Source: Hymenobacter sp. BT559 (GTDB lineage: Bacteria > Bacteroidota > Bacteroidia > Cytophagales > Hymenobacteraceae). From it: 64,000 nucleotides of DNA. Made by a program: the position numbers and the translations under genes. Positions 32,494 through 40,763 of this stretch are shown here, one piece after another. The DNA is taken from the NCBI RefSeq assembly GCF_016427535.1, contig NZ_JAELXV010000002.1, positions 62,001 through 126,000 on the forward strand. Reading direction: 5' to 3'. Within the stretch, counting starts at the first letter, position 1. Each line of letters opens with the position of its first letter. The notes under the pieces were generated by a model, which was given only the letters and a program-made list of their open reading frames with translations, made no database searches and was not told the origin of the DNA.

Positions 32494-33468
32494 CTAGGGC
32501 ACAAGGCCGAAGCGCTGGTGCGCCACATCTACGATAATGGTATGCTGGTTGAAAGGCCGATTGCCTAGCATCCCGCCCATGCCGGAAAAGCGCATAAGCG
32601 AGCGCTGCAGCAGCGTAGTGCCCTCCATGTAAGTAACCGTCTGCAAAGGCACGGCGACGCGGCCCAGCTGTAGCGTTGCGGCCGTGGCCACGGTGTGGGC
32701 GGTAAGGGTGCGACCGAGCGAATTGACGGCAGCCACATAAGCCGGAGCTTGGGGGCTGGCCAGCTGCTGCCAGGTAGCCTCACTGGTGAGCAGGGCAAAG
32801 GAGCTACTGCCCGAGTCGAATAGCAATTGCCGGGGCTGGCCGGCTGCCGCTGCGCCGAGCACCAGCCGGCGGCCCGTAAAAGCCAGCGGCACAAATACTG
32901 TCCGCCGGGCGAGGCTATCGGGCACCTGCGCCAAGAGGCTAAAGCGCTGCCGACGATAATCGAGCACGAGAACCTGGTTTTCGAGCACATCGGCCCCGAG
33001 TGTACCTACAAGGAGCGGAGCCGCCGTATCGGCCGGTAGCTGCCGGGCGCCGTAGGCAATGACGCGCAGGCGGCGTGCCTGCACCTGCCCATTGCCCAAT
33101 GCAAAGCGTAGGTTGCGCAGCGTATCGGCCTGGGGCTGCAGTGCCGGGCGGGCGCCGGGGTAGCGGGCGGCCAGTGCTGCCAGTGGGTGCGCATAAAACA
33201 CCGAGCTAGGTGCGCCCGTGTCAAACTGCACGTAGCAGCGGCGCGGGCAACCAGGCAGTGCAATGGGTAGCAGCAACGCCGCCTGCGGCACCGCGGGCCG
33301 GGCCCCGTTATCGGCTTGCCACACAAAGGGACTACCGAGCGGCACGCCCGCTACCACCAGCTGGTTGGGAGCCGGCTTAAACTTGTGCTGCACGTAGAAA
33401 TACCCACCTATGCCACCAATAAGCAAGAGCAAAAGCAGGCCCGCCAGGGCTTTGAGAAGGAGTTTCAT
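32494..33468 (-). CDS. Membrane-anchored protein with aspartyl-protease-like (pepsin/retropepsin) fold
   Basis: 324 residues from the ATG at 33468. An N-terminal TM anchor (LLLKALAGLLLLLLIGGIGGY) is followed by two beta-rich lobes, each holding an aspartic protease motif: YVQFDTGAPSSV and LLFDSGSSSFALL. Two D-[TS]-G motifs in one chain is the pepsin-like two-lobe arrangement, unusual in bacteria where single-lobe retropepsins prevail. If active, it would be a periplasmic or surface peptidase. It overlaps nothing and ends at the bidirectional terminator. Confidence 0.7.
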   Translation of the reverse strand: MKLLLKALAGLLLLLLIGGIGGYFYVQHKFKPAPNQLVVAGVPLGSPFVWQADNGARPAVPQAALLLPIALPGCPRRCYVQFDTGAPSSVFYAHPLAALAARYPGARPALQPQADTLRNLRFALGNGQVQARRLRVIAYGARQLPADTAAPLLVGTLGADVLENQVLVLDYRRQRFSLLAQVPDSLARRTVFVPLAFTGRRLVLGAAAAGQPRQLLFDSGSSSFALLTSEATWQQLASPQAPAYVAAVNSLGRTLTAHTVATAATLQLGRVAVPLQTVTYMEGTTLLQRSLMRFSGMGGMLGNRPFNQHTIIVDVAHQRFGLVP

Positions 33469-33602
33469 GGGGTGCTGAGGAGCAGGTGAACAACAAGCCA
33501 AACCTAGGCCGAGGGCACTGCCACCCCGTGCGTCATTCTCCCGTCATTTTGCCGCCATTTTAAGCAAGGCATTAGTTAGTAATGCCTTACAAAAATGATT
33601 GC

Positions 33603-34199
33603 CTAAAGTCGCCACCGATATATAGCTAGGTTACCTTGCCGCAGCTGGAAGGCGTAGTAGCAAACCACGCCGACGTTGAGCGCATACGTGAGCACCAGCA
33701 CCCCTAGAAATAAGCCCGGCAGCCTCACGTGGTAGGAGCGCGCTGCCAGCTGCGCCAGCACGGCCAGCAGATACAGGAAAAAGCACCCCACTTGCCACAA
33801 AACTTGAAACCCAAAAACCCGGCGGCCCAACTCCGCCACGTGCTCGGTATCGTGCCGGCGCGCGCGCCACAGCAACCACGGCCCTAGTAGGTTGAGAAAC
33901 GGAAACAACAAAAACCCGAGCGCACTTAGGTTGAGCAGCTGTAGCAGGTGCTGGTCTTCCCGCAGGGTAGGGGTGGGCGCCGGCGGCGCCACTGGTGCTG
34001 GTGCGGTTTCCTCCCGCAATGCTTCTAGCGGCACACCTAGGGCGGTTGCCAAGGCCTGTAGGGTGTGGCCGCGCGGCACGGTGTCGCCCTGCTCTACTCG
34101 CTGAATGGTGCGTAGGCTCACGCCGGCTTCTTCGGCTAAAACCTCTTGCGACAATCCCTTGCTTTTGCGAATAGCTTGGATGCGAGTAGCTGAGAACAT
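33603..34199 (-). CDS. XRE-family regulator with C-terminal membrane domain
   Basis: 198 residues. N-terminal helix-turn-helix (about 5-60): IQAIRKSKGLSQEVLAEEAGVSLRTIQRVEQG. A Pro-rich linker (about 66-80) leads to three or four TM helices (about 88-185) resembling the DUF4870 family. A DNA-binding domain fixed to the membrane suggests response to an envelope signal; target genes unknown. It sits between convergent and co-directional genes without an obvious partner. Confidence 0.75.
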   Translation of the reverse strand: MFSATRIQAIRKSKGLSQEVLAEEAGVSLRTIQRVEQGDTVPRGHTLQALATALGVPLEALREETAPAPVAPPAPTPTLREDQHLLQLLNLSALGFLLFPFLNLLGPWLLWRARRHDTEHVAELGRRVFGFQVLWQVGCFFLYLLAVLAQLAARSYHVRLPGLFLGVLVLTYALNVGVVCYYAFQLRQGNLAIYRWRL

Positions 34200-34317
34200 A
34201 AGGCAGCAAAGCCGGCCAGCTCAAGTGATGACTACCACGGCAAACGAAGGTAAGTATTGAAAGCCCGCCGCAAGTAGTCGTAGCTACGCAAGCTGTTCAA
34301 TCAGCTCAGGACTGCAA

Positions 34318-35343
34318 TTAGCCCCACACTTTGGTGCCTTCGGTGCAGTTGCGGCACATCTCTATCTGGTCGCGGCCCTTGAGCAAAGCCTGCCGAAAAC
34401 CCTGGTATTTCTGGCCGTGCCAAAGCGCCTGGAAGCTTTCGTGTTGGTTGTCGCCGAGGCGGTATTCGGCGTCTTTGTCGAAGCAGCAGGGTACTACTTT
34501 GCCGTCCCAGGTCACTACGCACGAGTGCCACATTTTCCAGCAGCCGTTCACTAGCTTGTTTTTTAGGCTGTAGGTGCCGTTGCCATTATTCTGGTAGCGC
34601 GAGTAGTAGTCGATGGTGGGAATGAGCGGCGACCCCTGCTGGTAGTCGTAAATCTGAGCGGTTTTAAACCATACATCATCGACCCCTAGGGCGTCGGCCA
34701 ACTGCCGGGCATCGGCTATCTGGTGCTCGTTGGGCCGCACCACCAAAAATTGGAAAATAATGCGCGGCGTGCTGCTCTTAAGCTCCTTGCGCCACTTCAC
34801 CACGTTGCGGGTGCCCGCCAGCACTTTTTCGAGCTTGCCGCCCACGCGGTACTGCTGGTACACCTCCTGGGTAGTGCCGTCGAGCGAGATAATAAGGCGG
34901 TCGAGGCCGCTTTCTACCGTGCGCCGAGCATTAGCATCGTTCAGGAAGTGAGCGTTAGTACTAGTGGCAGTATAGAGCCCCTTCTGATGCGCATACGCTA
35001 CCAAGTCCAGAAACTCGGGGTGCAGGTAGGGCTCCCCCTGAAAGTAAAAAATGAGATACCACAGCCGACTCGCCACTTCATCCATTGTGCGCTTGAACAG
35101 CTCGGCTGGTAGCATGCCGGTGGGCCGCGTAAACGAGCGCAGGCCGCTCGGGCACTCGGGGCAGCGCAGGTTGCAGCTAGTCGTGGGCTCAAACGACATA
35201 GCTACCGGCAGCCCCCAGGCGCGGGCGCGCCCCGTGAGGCGGCTCACCACGTAGCTAGCCACCACTTGTAGGCCGTTGGCCACGCGGCGCAGCGTGGCCT
35301 TGCGCATAAAGGAGCGGGCGTCGCGGAGAGAGGAGGAGCGCAT
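34318..35343 (-). CDS. Radical SAM/SPASM domain protein
   Basis: 341 residues from the ATG at 35343. An earlier in-frame ATG (35415) lies in a terminator and is rejected. The 4Fe-4S site CNLRCPEC (CxxxCxxC) follows the FEPTTSCN start; the SPASM-like C-terminus has CWKMWHSC, VVPCCFD and CRNC cysteines for auxiliary clusters. Such proteins modify peptides, sugars or other substrates through a radical. No peptide precursor gene is recognisable next to it, so the substrate is unknown. Confidence 0.8.
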   Translation of the reverse strand: MRSSSLRDARSFMRKATLRRVANGLQVVASYVVSRLTGRARAWGLPVAMSFEPTTSCNLRCPECPSGLRSFTRPTGMLPAELFKRTMDEVASRLWYLIFYFQGEPYLHPEFLDLVAYAHQKGLYTATSTNAHFLNDANARRTVESGLDRLIISLDGTTQEVYQQYRVGGKLEKVLAGTRNVVKWRKELKSSTPRIIFQFLVVRPNEHQIADARQLADALGVDDVWFKTAQIYDYQQGSPLIPTIDYYSRYQNNGNGTYSLKNKLVNGCWKMWHSCVVTWDGKVVPCCFDKDAEYRLGDNQHESFQALWHGQKYQGFRQALLKGRDQIEMCRNCTEGTKVWG

Positions 35344-35413
35344 AGCAAGCGTAAAGGTCGGTAAGCCGCAGCGAGCCACGAATGTTTTAGCCAAGCGGGG
35401 CCCTAGGTGCCAC

Positions 35414-35450
35414 AAAAAAGCCGAAATGCAGGCAAGGGCATTTCGGCTTT
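35414..35450. terminator. Terminator after the 524-residue TlpA-like gene
   Basis: AAAGCCGAAATGC pairs with GCATTTCGGCTTT (about 35417-35429 and 35438-35450); TTTTTT follows on the minus strand. It lies 19 bp past the stop of the TlpA-like gene. Confidence 0.9.
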
Positions 35451-35468
35451 CCTAGGTGTGCTATTCGC

Positions 35469-37043
35469 TTATTTGGGCCCGTTGGCCGTGCCGCTCGTTA
35501 GTTGCGTAAGGGCGGCGCTGTAGGTGCTGGCTTTGCCAAATGACTGGTTAATTTCGTCGACGGCGGCGCGGCTGCTCATACGCTTAGGCTTCGGGTTGAG
35601 GATGGTGCCGTCTTCGCCAATTAGCAAGTAGGTAGGTACTTCCTGCAGGCTGTAGGCCCGGGCCATAGCCGAGGTGTAGCCGCCCGTTGCCCGCATGTGC
35701 ACGCCAGGCAGCTTCTTCACTACCACGAGCTGCTTCCAAGGCAGCTCGGCATCATCGAGTGCTACGTTTACGAACACGATATTCTTGCCTTCGAAGCGCT
35801 TGGCTAAGTCTTGAGCATAAGCCAAGTCGCGCAAGCACAGGCCGTTGGTGGTTTTCCAGAAGTTGAGATACACTAGCTTGCCCTGGAAGCTGCTGAGGCT
35901 GGTAGTGTCGCCTTTGGCCGTTACAAGCCGAAAGTCTGGAGCGGGGGCTCCAATGGCTAGCGCCCGGTGGCTGCCAAAGTCGGCCTCCAGCGTGGGCAAG
36001 AAGCGGTGCTTGGTGTCTAGGTTGCGGAAGTCGGCCAGCATGGCCTCCGACTGCCGGATGTGCCCGAAGCGGAACGACTCCTGTAAAATACGCCCTAGGG
36101 TAATAAGGCGCGGCACGCCCTGAAAGCGCTTGCTCGCTAGCGCGTAGCAGAAGGGATAAAAGTCAGGGTCGGAGCGCAGGTGCTTTTGCTGCGCGGCCGT
36201 GTGGTGAATAAAGTTGAGCAGAAACTCCTGGAACTGCTCGTTCTGGCCCGCCGTGGGGTCGTTGTAGAGGAGCGGGTTGCGCAGAAAGTCGTAGTAGTTG
36301 GGCGTCATGGTTAGGCGCCCCTCGGTATTCACTACCTGCTCGCGGAGGTCCTGAAAGGTCAGTTTGTCGTTGGCATTGGAATAAGTTACCTCTGCCTTGG
36401 CATAGTTATAAAAATCAATGGTAAAAGACTGCTTGGCGGCACGGTCTTCCAAGAAGTTTTGCTCGTGCTTTAGGCGGTACTCAATGAAGGAAAGGAAGGG
36501 CGCTTCGTAGAGCTGAATGTTATCAGGCAGGACCTGAAAGCCGTCGTTAGATACGAACTGCTCGTCAAATTCGGCGAGGTAGTTATTGGCATTAGCCATC
36601 TGCTGGCGGTGCTTCTGCTCGTCGGTCAGGTTGCCGCCGTTGCGAAGCTTTGTGCCAAAACCAGTGGGTACATCGTTGGCCTTAAACTTGACCGTGCTAG
36701 CCATATCGGCCCCTTTAAAGCGCACATCAAGGTCTGTGCCGGGGTCTAGGTACAAGTCCGCTACATCGTCGCCGTACACCAAGTCAGCTTTGGTAGAAGC
36801 AGTTACGGGTATTGTCAGCTTGAACTCCCCTTTCTCATCGACGCGGGCGTAGCTAGTGCGCTCTTTGGCGTCGAAGGGGTTATCACGGATAGATACAGCG
36901 ATAGTATCATTCACCGGATTACTGATATGACCAATAATAATAGCCTTGCCTGCCGGGGCTTGGGCCTGGGCTGCCGTAGTGGCACCACAAGCGAGAACCA
37001 ACCCCGTGGCCCACTTAAGAATAGAAGTAACTTTTAGGTTCAT
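35469..37043 (-). CDS. TlpA/AhpC-like exported protein with degenerate redox motif
   Basis: 524 residues. Signal peptide (about 1-28, ATTAAQAQA) then a DUF4369-like beta domain (to about 120), a long helical middle with many aromatic residues, and a C-terminal thioredoxin fold (about 365-500: APDFRLVTAKGDTTSLSSFQGKLVYLNFW). In place of WCxxC the sequence is WKTTNGLCLRD, so the first catalytic cysteine is missing. Disulfide reduction by the usual mechanism is therefore not expected; a binding or regulatory role is possible. Relative to its family it is intact in length. Confidence 0.7.
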   Translation of the reverse strand: MNLKVTSILKWATGLVLACGATTAAQAQAPAGKAIIIGHISNPVNDTIAVSIRDNPFDAKERTSYARVDEKGEFKLTIPVTASTKADLVYGDDVADLYLDPGTDLDVRFKGADMASTVKFKANDVPTGFGTKLRNGGNLTDEQKHRQQMANANNYLAEFDEQFVSNDGFQVLPDNIQLYEAPFLSFIEYRLKHEQNFLEDRAAKQSFTIDFYNYAKAEVTYSNANDKLTFQDLREQVVNTEGRLTMTPNYYDFLRNPLLYNDPTAGQNEQFQEFLLNFIHHTAAQQKHLRSDPDFYPFCYALASKRFQGVPRLITLGRILQESFRFGHIRQSEAMLADFRNLDTKHRFLPTLEADFGSHRALAIGAPAPDFRLVTAKGDTTSLSSFQGKLVYLNFWKTTNGLCLRDLAYAQDLAKRFEGKNIVFVNVALDDAELPWKQLVVVKKLPGVHMRATGGYTSAMARAYSLQEVPTYLLIGEDGTILNPKPKRMSSRAAVDEINQSFGKASTYSAALTQLTSGTANGPK

Positions 37044-37191
37044 AGCGCACTAAACAGGCTGGCTCTAAAAGTGACCAACCCCCTAAAAAAATAAAGTAAT
37101 TAGCAATCCGTATCCGCGGGAAAATTCAATTTCCGGTTCGAAGATAGCAGATGGCGGTTACTAAACTGCAAGCGCTACGAATAATACTAGA

Positions 37192-37220
37192 CTGGCTCCC
37201 GCATTTTTTGCGAGAGCCAG
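37192..37220. terminator. Possible terminator after radA
   Basis: CTGGCTCCCGCA (37192-37203) and TGCGAGAGCCAG (37209-37220) pair with one mismatch; it lies 10 bp past the radA stop, but the minus-strand tail is not T-rich. Confidence 0.5.
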
Positions 37221-37229
37221 CTCACTATT

Positions 37230-38627
37230 TTACCCAAACAAGCCGTTCAAAACTTCATCTAAACGGCCTACCGCCTGCACGCGCATGCTGGTGCGGTCCT
37301 GCTCGCCAAGGTTGCGGCCATTGAATTGTGACACATACATCTCCTTAAAACCCAATTTCTCGGCTTCTGCGAGGCGTTGGTCGAGGCGGGGCACCGCCCG
37401 CATCTCGCCACTGAGGCCTACCTCAGCGGCCAGGCACACATCGCCCGGAATCGGCAAATCATTTAAAGAAGAAACTACCGCCGCGCACACCGCTGCATCA
37501 AGCGCGGGGTCGTCAAGGCGCAGGCCACCCGCAATATTTAGGAACACGTCGTGCTGCCCTAGACGCAGGCCGGCGCGCTTCTCCAACACGGCCAATAGCA
37601 TCTGTAGGCGCTTGCTGTCGAAGCCCGTGCTGCTGCGCTGGGGCGTGCCGTAGGTAGCGGGCGTCACCAGCGCCTGCACCTCCACTAGCAGCGGGCGGTT
37701 GCCCTCTAGGGTGGCGCCAATAGCCATGCCGCTCAGGCTCTCGGCCCGCTGCGACAGCAGAATTTCGGAGGGATTGGATACCTGCCGTAGGCCGGTGCCT
37801 TGCATCTCGTAAATGCCTAGCTCTGAAGTAGAACCAAAGCGGTTTTTAATGGTGCGCAGGATGCGGTAGCTTAAATGGCGGTCGCCCTCAAACTGCAGCA
37901 CCGTATCTACCATGTGCTCTAGTATTTTGGGCCCCGCAATGCTGCCGTCTTTGGTGATGTGGCCGATGAGGAGCACCGGCGTGCTGGTTTCTTTGGCGTA
38001 CTTCAGTAGCTCGGCGGTGCACTCGCGTACCTGGCTTACCGAGCCGGCCCCACTCTCCACCAAGGTCGAGTGCATGGTCTGGATGGAGTCGATGACCACT
38101 ACATTGGGCTGCACTTGGTCTATCTGCCGGAAAATATTCTGGGTGCTGGTCTCGGTGAGGATGTAGCAGCCGGGGTGCTGGCCATCGGCCAGGCGCTCAG
38201 CGCGCATCTTTATCTGGGCTTCGCTTTCCTCGCCGCTCACGTACAATACTTTGAGCTTCTTGAGCGCTAACGCAATCTGCAGCATGAGGGTGCTTTTGCC
38301 AATACCTGGCTCTCCACCAATGAGCACCAGCGAGCCGGGCACCAGCCCGCCCCCCAAGACGCGGTTGAGCTCGCCATCTGGGGTAAGGATGCGCGGCTCT
38401 TCCTCATGCTGGATATCGGCGAGGGGGCGCGACTTGGCGGCCTTCTGCAAGTTGCCGCCCGGCACAGTGCTAGCGGGCTTCCAAGAACCGGCAGCGGGGG
38501 CCGTTTCTTTTTGCACAACTTCTTCTACATAGGTGTTCCACTCGCCGCACGAGGGGCACCGTCCTATCCATTTTGCCGACTGCGCGCCGCAGTTCTGACA
38601 GAAAAAAACCGTTCTTGCCTTCGCCAT
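37230..38627 (-). CDS. radA: DNA repair protein RadA (Sms)
   Basis: 465 residues. C4 zinc finger CQNCGAQ...CPSCGEW at the N-terminus, RecA-like ATPase with Walker A GEPGIGKST, the RadA-specific KNRFGSTSELG motif, and a C-terminal Lon-protease-like domain. RadA acts at recombination intermediates, aiding branch migration and D-loop processing. Upstream, a TAATTTTA sequence close to the start is a near match to the -7 box. Confidence 0.95.
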   Translation of the reverse strand: MAKARTVFFCQNCGAQSAKWIGRCPSCGEWNTYVEEVVQKETAPAAGSWKPASTVPGGNLQKAAKSRPLADIQHEEEPRILTPDGELNRVLGGGLVPGSLVLIGGEPGIGKSTLMLQIALALKKLKVLYVSGEESEAQIKMRAERLADGQHPGCYILTETSTQNIFRQIDQVQPNVVVIDSIQTMHSTLVESGAGSVSQVRECTAELLKYAKETSTPVLLIGHITKDGSIAGPKILEHMVDTVLQFEGDRHLSYRILRTIKNRFGSTSELGIYEMQGTGLRQVSNPSEILLSQRAESLSGMAIGATLEGNRPLLVEVQALVTPATYGTPQRSSTGFDSKRLQMLLAVLEKRAGLRLGQHDVFLNIAGGLRLDDPALDAAVCAAVVSSLNDLPIPGDVCLAAEVGLSGEMRAVPRLDQRLAEAEKLGFKEMYVSQFNGRNLGEQDRTSMRVQAVGRLDEVLNGLFG

Positions 38628-38674
38628 TTTGCTAAAATTATTCGCAAGAATAAGGCTGAAAACGGCGAAAAAGT

Positions 38675-38725
38675 TGCGTCCTAGGTTAGCCTAGGTTTGT
38701 CGAACCCAGACTAACCTAGGACGCA
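38675..38725. terminator. Hairpin with CCTAGG arms (terminator-like)
   Basis: TGCGTCCTAGGTTAG (38675-38689) and CTAACCTAGGACGCA (38711-38725) form a perfect 15-bp stem with a 21-nt loop. Three CCTAGG sites lie in the element. It is 48 bp upstream of the radA start and 5 bp before the end of the sugar dehydrogenase gene read on the minus strand it would lie before that gene's end, so whether it ends or attenuates transcription is unclear. Confidence 0.6.
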
Positions 38726-38729
38726 GATA

Positions 38730-39932
38730 TTACCCTTTTTTCTTGCCGGTATAGGCCACACGGTAAATCACGCCGTTGTCGTCGTCGCCCATCAGCAGCG
38801 CGCCATCAGGAGCTTGCACTAGGCCGCAAGGGCGGCCAAACTCTGACTTATCGCTGTCGACCAAAAAGCCCGTAATAAAGTCTTCGAAGCGCTCAGGCTG
38901 GCCCTGGGCGTTGAAGTGCACCCGCACGAGCTTGTAGCCCGAGGGCTGGGCGCGGTTCCAGGAGCCGTGCATGGTCACGAAGGCATCGTTTTGGTATTCC
39001 TTCGGAAACTGCGCGGCCCGGTTGAATACTAGCCCTAGGGGCGCAGAATGTGCCTTGTACAAGAGCAGCGGGCGTTGGTTCTTGGCATCGAAAGTCTCGT
39101 AGCTCTCGCCGCTCTTGGGCTTGTTGGCAGGGTAGTGCTTGCCATCGGCGATGATGGAAGGCCAGCCGTAGCCCGCGCCGGGCTTTATCTGGTTCAACTC
39201 CTCCTGCTGGTCTTCGTCGCCGAGCCAGTCGATGCCGTGGTCCATGCCAAACAGCTCCTTGGTAACCGGGTGCCAGTCGAAGCCGATGGTATTGCGCAGG
39301 CCGCGAGCCACCACTTGGCGGCCCGAGCCATCGGTGTTGAGCTGAATAATGGTGGCATTCTCTGGGTTGTCTTCGTCGCAGGCATTGCAAGTGCTGCCCA
39401 CTGAGAGGTAGAGCTTGCCATCGGGGCCGAAGCGCAGCGTGCGGTTGGCGTGCTGACCAGCGTCGGGCAGGTCGTGGTACAGCTCTTTGAGCTCGCTTAG
39501 GTTGCCATCGGGCAGCACATCGGCCACGTACACCTCCCGGATGGCGCTGATGTATAGCTTATTGCCTTGCAGGGCCACGCCGTGTAAGTGCGGCTTTTGG
39601 GCTACCTGGCGCATTACTTCGGCCTTGCCGTCGCGGTTGGCGTCGCGCACCAGCGTAATGGTGCCCTTCACACGGTTGCTCACGTAGAGGTCGCCGTTGG
39701 GCATCACAGCCAGCATGCGCGGCATATCAAGACCCTCGGCATACTTGGTAATGGTAAAACCCGCCGGCACCTTGAGGGCAGCCACGCGGGCGTCGGTGGC
39801 GGGTAGCTTATTGGGTAAGTAAATATTGCCCGTCATGTGGAAGGGCGTGGCGGGCGGCGGTACATTTTGGGCAGCGGCCGCCGTGGCAAGTAGGAGCGTG
39901 GCAGCCGGTAATAGGCGAGGCAACAAGGGCAT
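38730..39932 (-). CDS. Sorbosone/glucose dehydrogenase-type beta-propeller protein
   Basis: 400 residues from the ATG at 39932. Signal peptide (about 1-22) then a six-bladed propeller of the soluble PQQ-glucose dehydrogenase/sorbosone dehydrogenase family, with repeated DGKLYLSVG/NGDLYVSNR strands, FGPDGKLYLSVGSTCNACDEDN, the RNTIGFDWHP turn and FGRPCGLVQAPDGALLMGDDDNG close to the C-terminus. Likely a periplasmic quinoprotein; PQQ-binding residues can only be inferred from the family. It stands alone, without pqq biosynthesis genes nearby. Confidence 0.75.
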   Translation of the reverse strand: MPLLPRLLPAATLLLATAAAAQNVPPPATPFHMTGNIYLPNKLPATDARVAALKVPAGFTITKYAEGLDMPRMLAVMPNGDLYVSNRVKGTITLVRDANRDGKAEVMRQVAQKPHLHGVALQGNKLYISAIREVYVADVLPDGNLSELKELYHDLPDAGQHANRTLRFGPDGKLYLSVGSTCNACDEDNPENATIIQLNTDGSGRQVVARGLRNTIGFDWHPVTKELFGMDHGIDWLGDEDQQEELNQIKPGAGYGWPSIIADGKHYPANKPKSGESYETFDAKNQRPLLLYKAHSAPLGLVFNRAAQFPKEYQNDAFVTMHGSWNRAQPSGYKLVRVHFNAQGQPERFEDFITGFLVDSDKSEFGRPCGLVQAPDGALLMGDDDNGVIYRVAYTGKKKG

Positions 39933-40150
39933 AGTAGATGAATAGGAACAATTCACACTATTCAACTGCTAATCAGTAAGTCGGGTTGCGCACTGCAACC
40001 GAACCTACCGTCAGGCTTAGGAACCGACCTAGGTAGGAATGCAGCTGCCACTAGTTCTCAATCTTGTGAGCGTGGTCCAAATGAGTATAGGTGTCGGGCG
40101 CTACTAATTACGCTATATCCTAAAAAAATAGTGATAGGTTTATGGTTTAG

Positions 40151-40327
40151 CTTTATTATAAAGACCTAATTGACTTATCTATAGTTGCTCTTAAAAAAGA
40201 ATGCCTCGCACTAAATGAGACTGATGAGGCTATTAATGGTTCTGACTATTCCGCATTAACTAATGGAATTATCCGATGCAATAACCGCGTGGCAATACTT
40301 CAGCTTGATAGTAATTATTATATTTAA
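40151..40327 (+). pseudogene. Possible remnant of a small gene, no start codon
   Basis: An open frame of 58 codons with a natural-looking amino acid mix (KDLIDLSIVALKKECLALNE...) ends at a TAA (40325). It begins just after a TAG and has no ATG, GTG or TTG at its beginning, so I read it as a decayed gene or random frame. Codon choice is AT-rich, unlike the neighbours. No homologue is known to me. Confidence 0.25.
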
Positions 40328-40502
40328 TATTATTAAAATTATAAATATAATTTGCTGCGTTTGAGCAACTGTTATCTAGATACGCGTCCTTTATTTTAAT
40401 TGCATACGTTTAAGCCTACTGACTAAGGATATGCAGAAAGCTGCGGCGAGAGAAAACAAGGTATTTTCTTGTTAGATACATCTTAATCAAGCAAAAGGCG
40501 TA

Positions 40503-40530
40503 ACCGGATTGCTTAATCGGTTTTTTATAA
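40503..40530 (+). terminator. Weak terminator-like hairpin in the AT-rich region
   Basis: AACCGGATT ... AATCGGTT pair imperfectly and are followed by TTTTTT. It could end a small RNA encoded upstream in the AT-rich gap; there is no other support. Confidence 0.3.
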
Positions 40531-40763
40531 CCTAAGGACAGTTTTTGGCGCCTTGTTAGATGTTCTAACTTATTATAGGATAATTACCTGTTTGTGATAT
40601 GTGTTGGCTCTACGCTTAGCATCAGATAAGTGTTGCAATGTATGAGCAATTAAACCATAGCCATTCTGATAGTAAAACCATTTATACCAGTACTTATTAG
40701 TTATTTATAATACTTCGTCCGCCTACTGTAATTGCTTAATAGGTCTACCTGTTTCTGAACACT

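Larger units (their letters stand above)
39933..40763. other. AT-rich intergenic region, about 830 bp
   Basis: No gene I would defend is present. From about 40080 the sequence is markedly AT-rich (about one third G+C by eye, against about 60% around it). It holds a startless open frame (40151-40327), a weak terminator-like hairpin near 40503-40530 and otherwise nothing recognisable. It separates the sugar dehydrogenase from the GT4 gene, whose first codons are also AT-rich. A deleted or imported segment is possible. Confidence 0.6.

Noticed and set aside
31914-32528. Open frame of 204 codons on the minus strand
   Set aside because: It overlaps three plus-strand genes and a terminator, and its composition is that of an antisense shadow.
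37192-37220. Strong terminator for radA
   Set aside because: The stem is present but there is no T run on the minus strand, so it is listed only as possible.
39933-40763. tRNA gene in the AT-rich gap
   Set aside because: No acceptor stem with a GGTTCRANNCC T-loop could be found on either strand; the same holds for the gap at 49148-49610.
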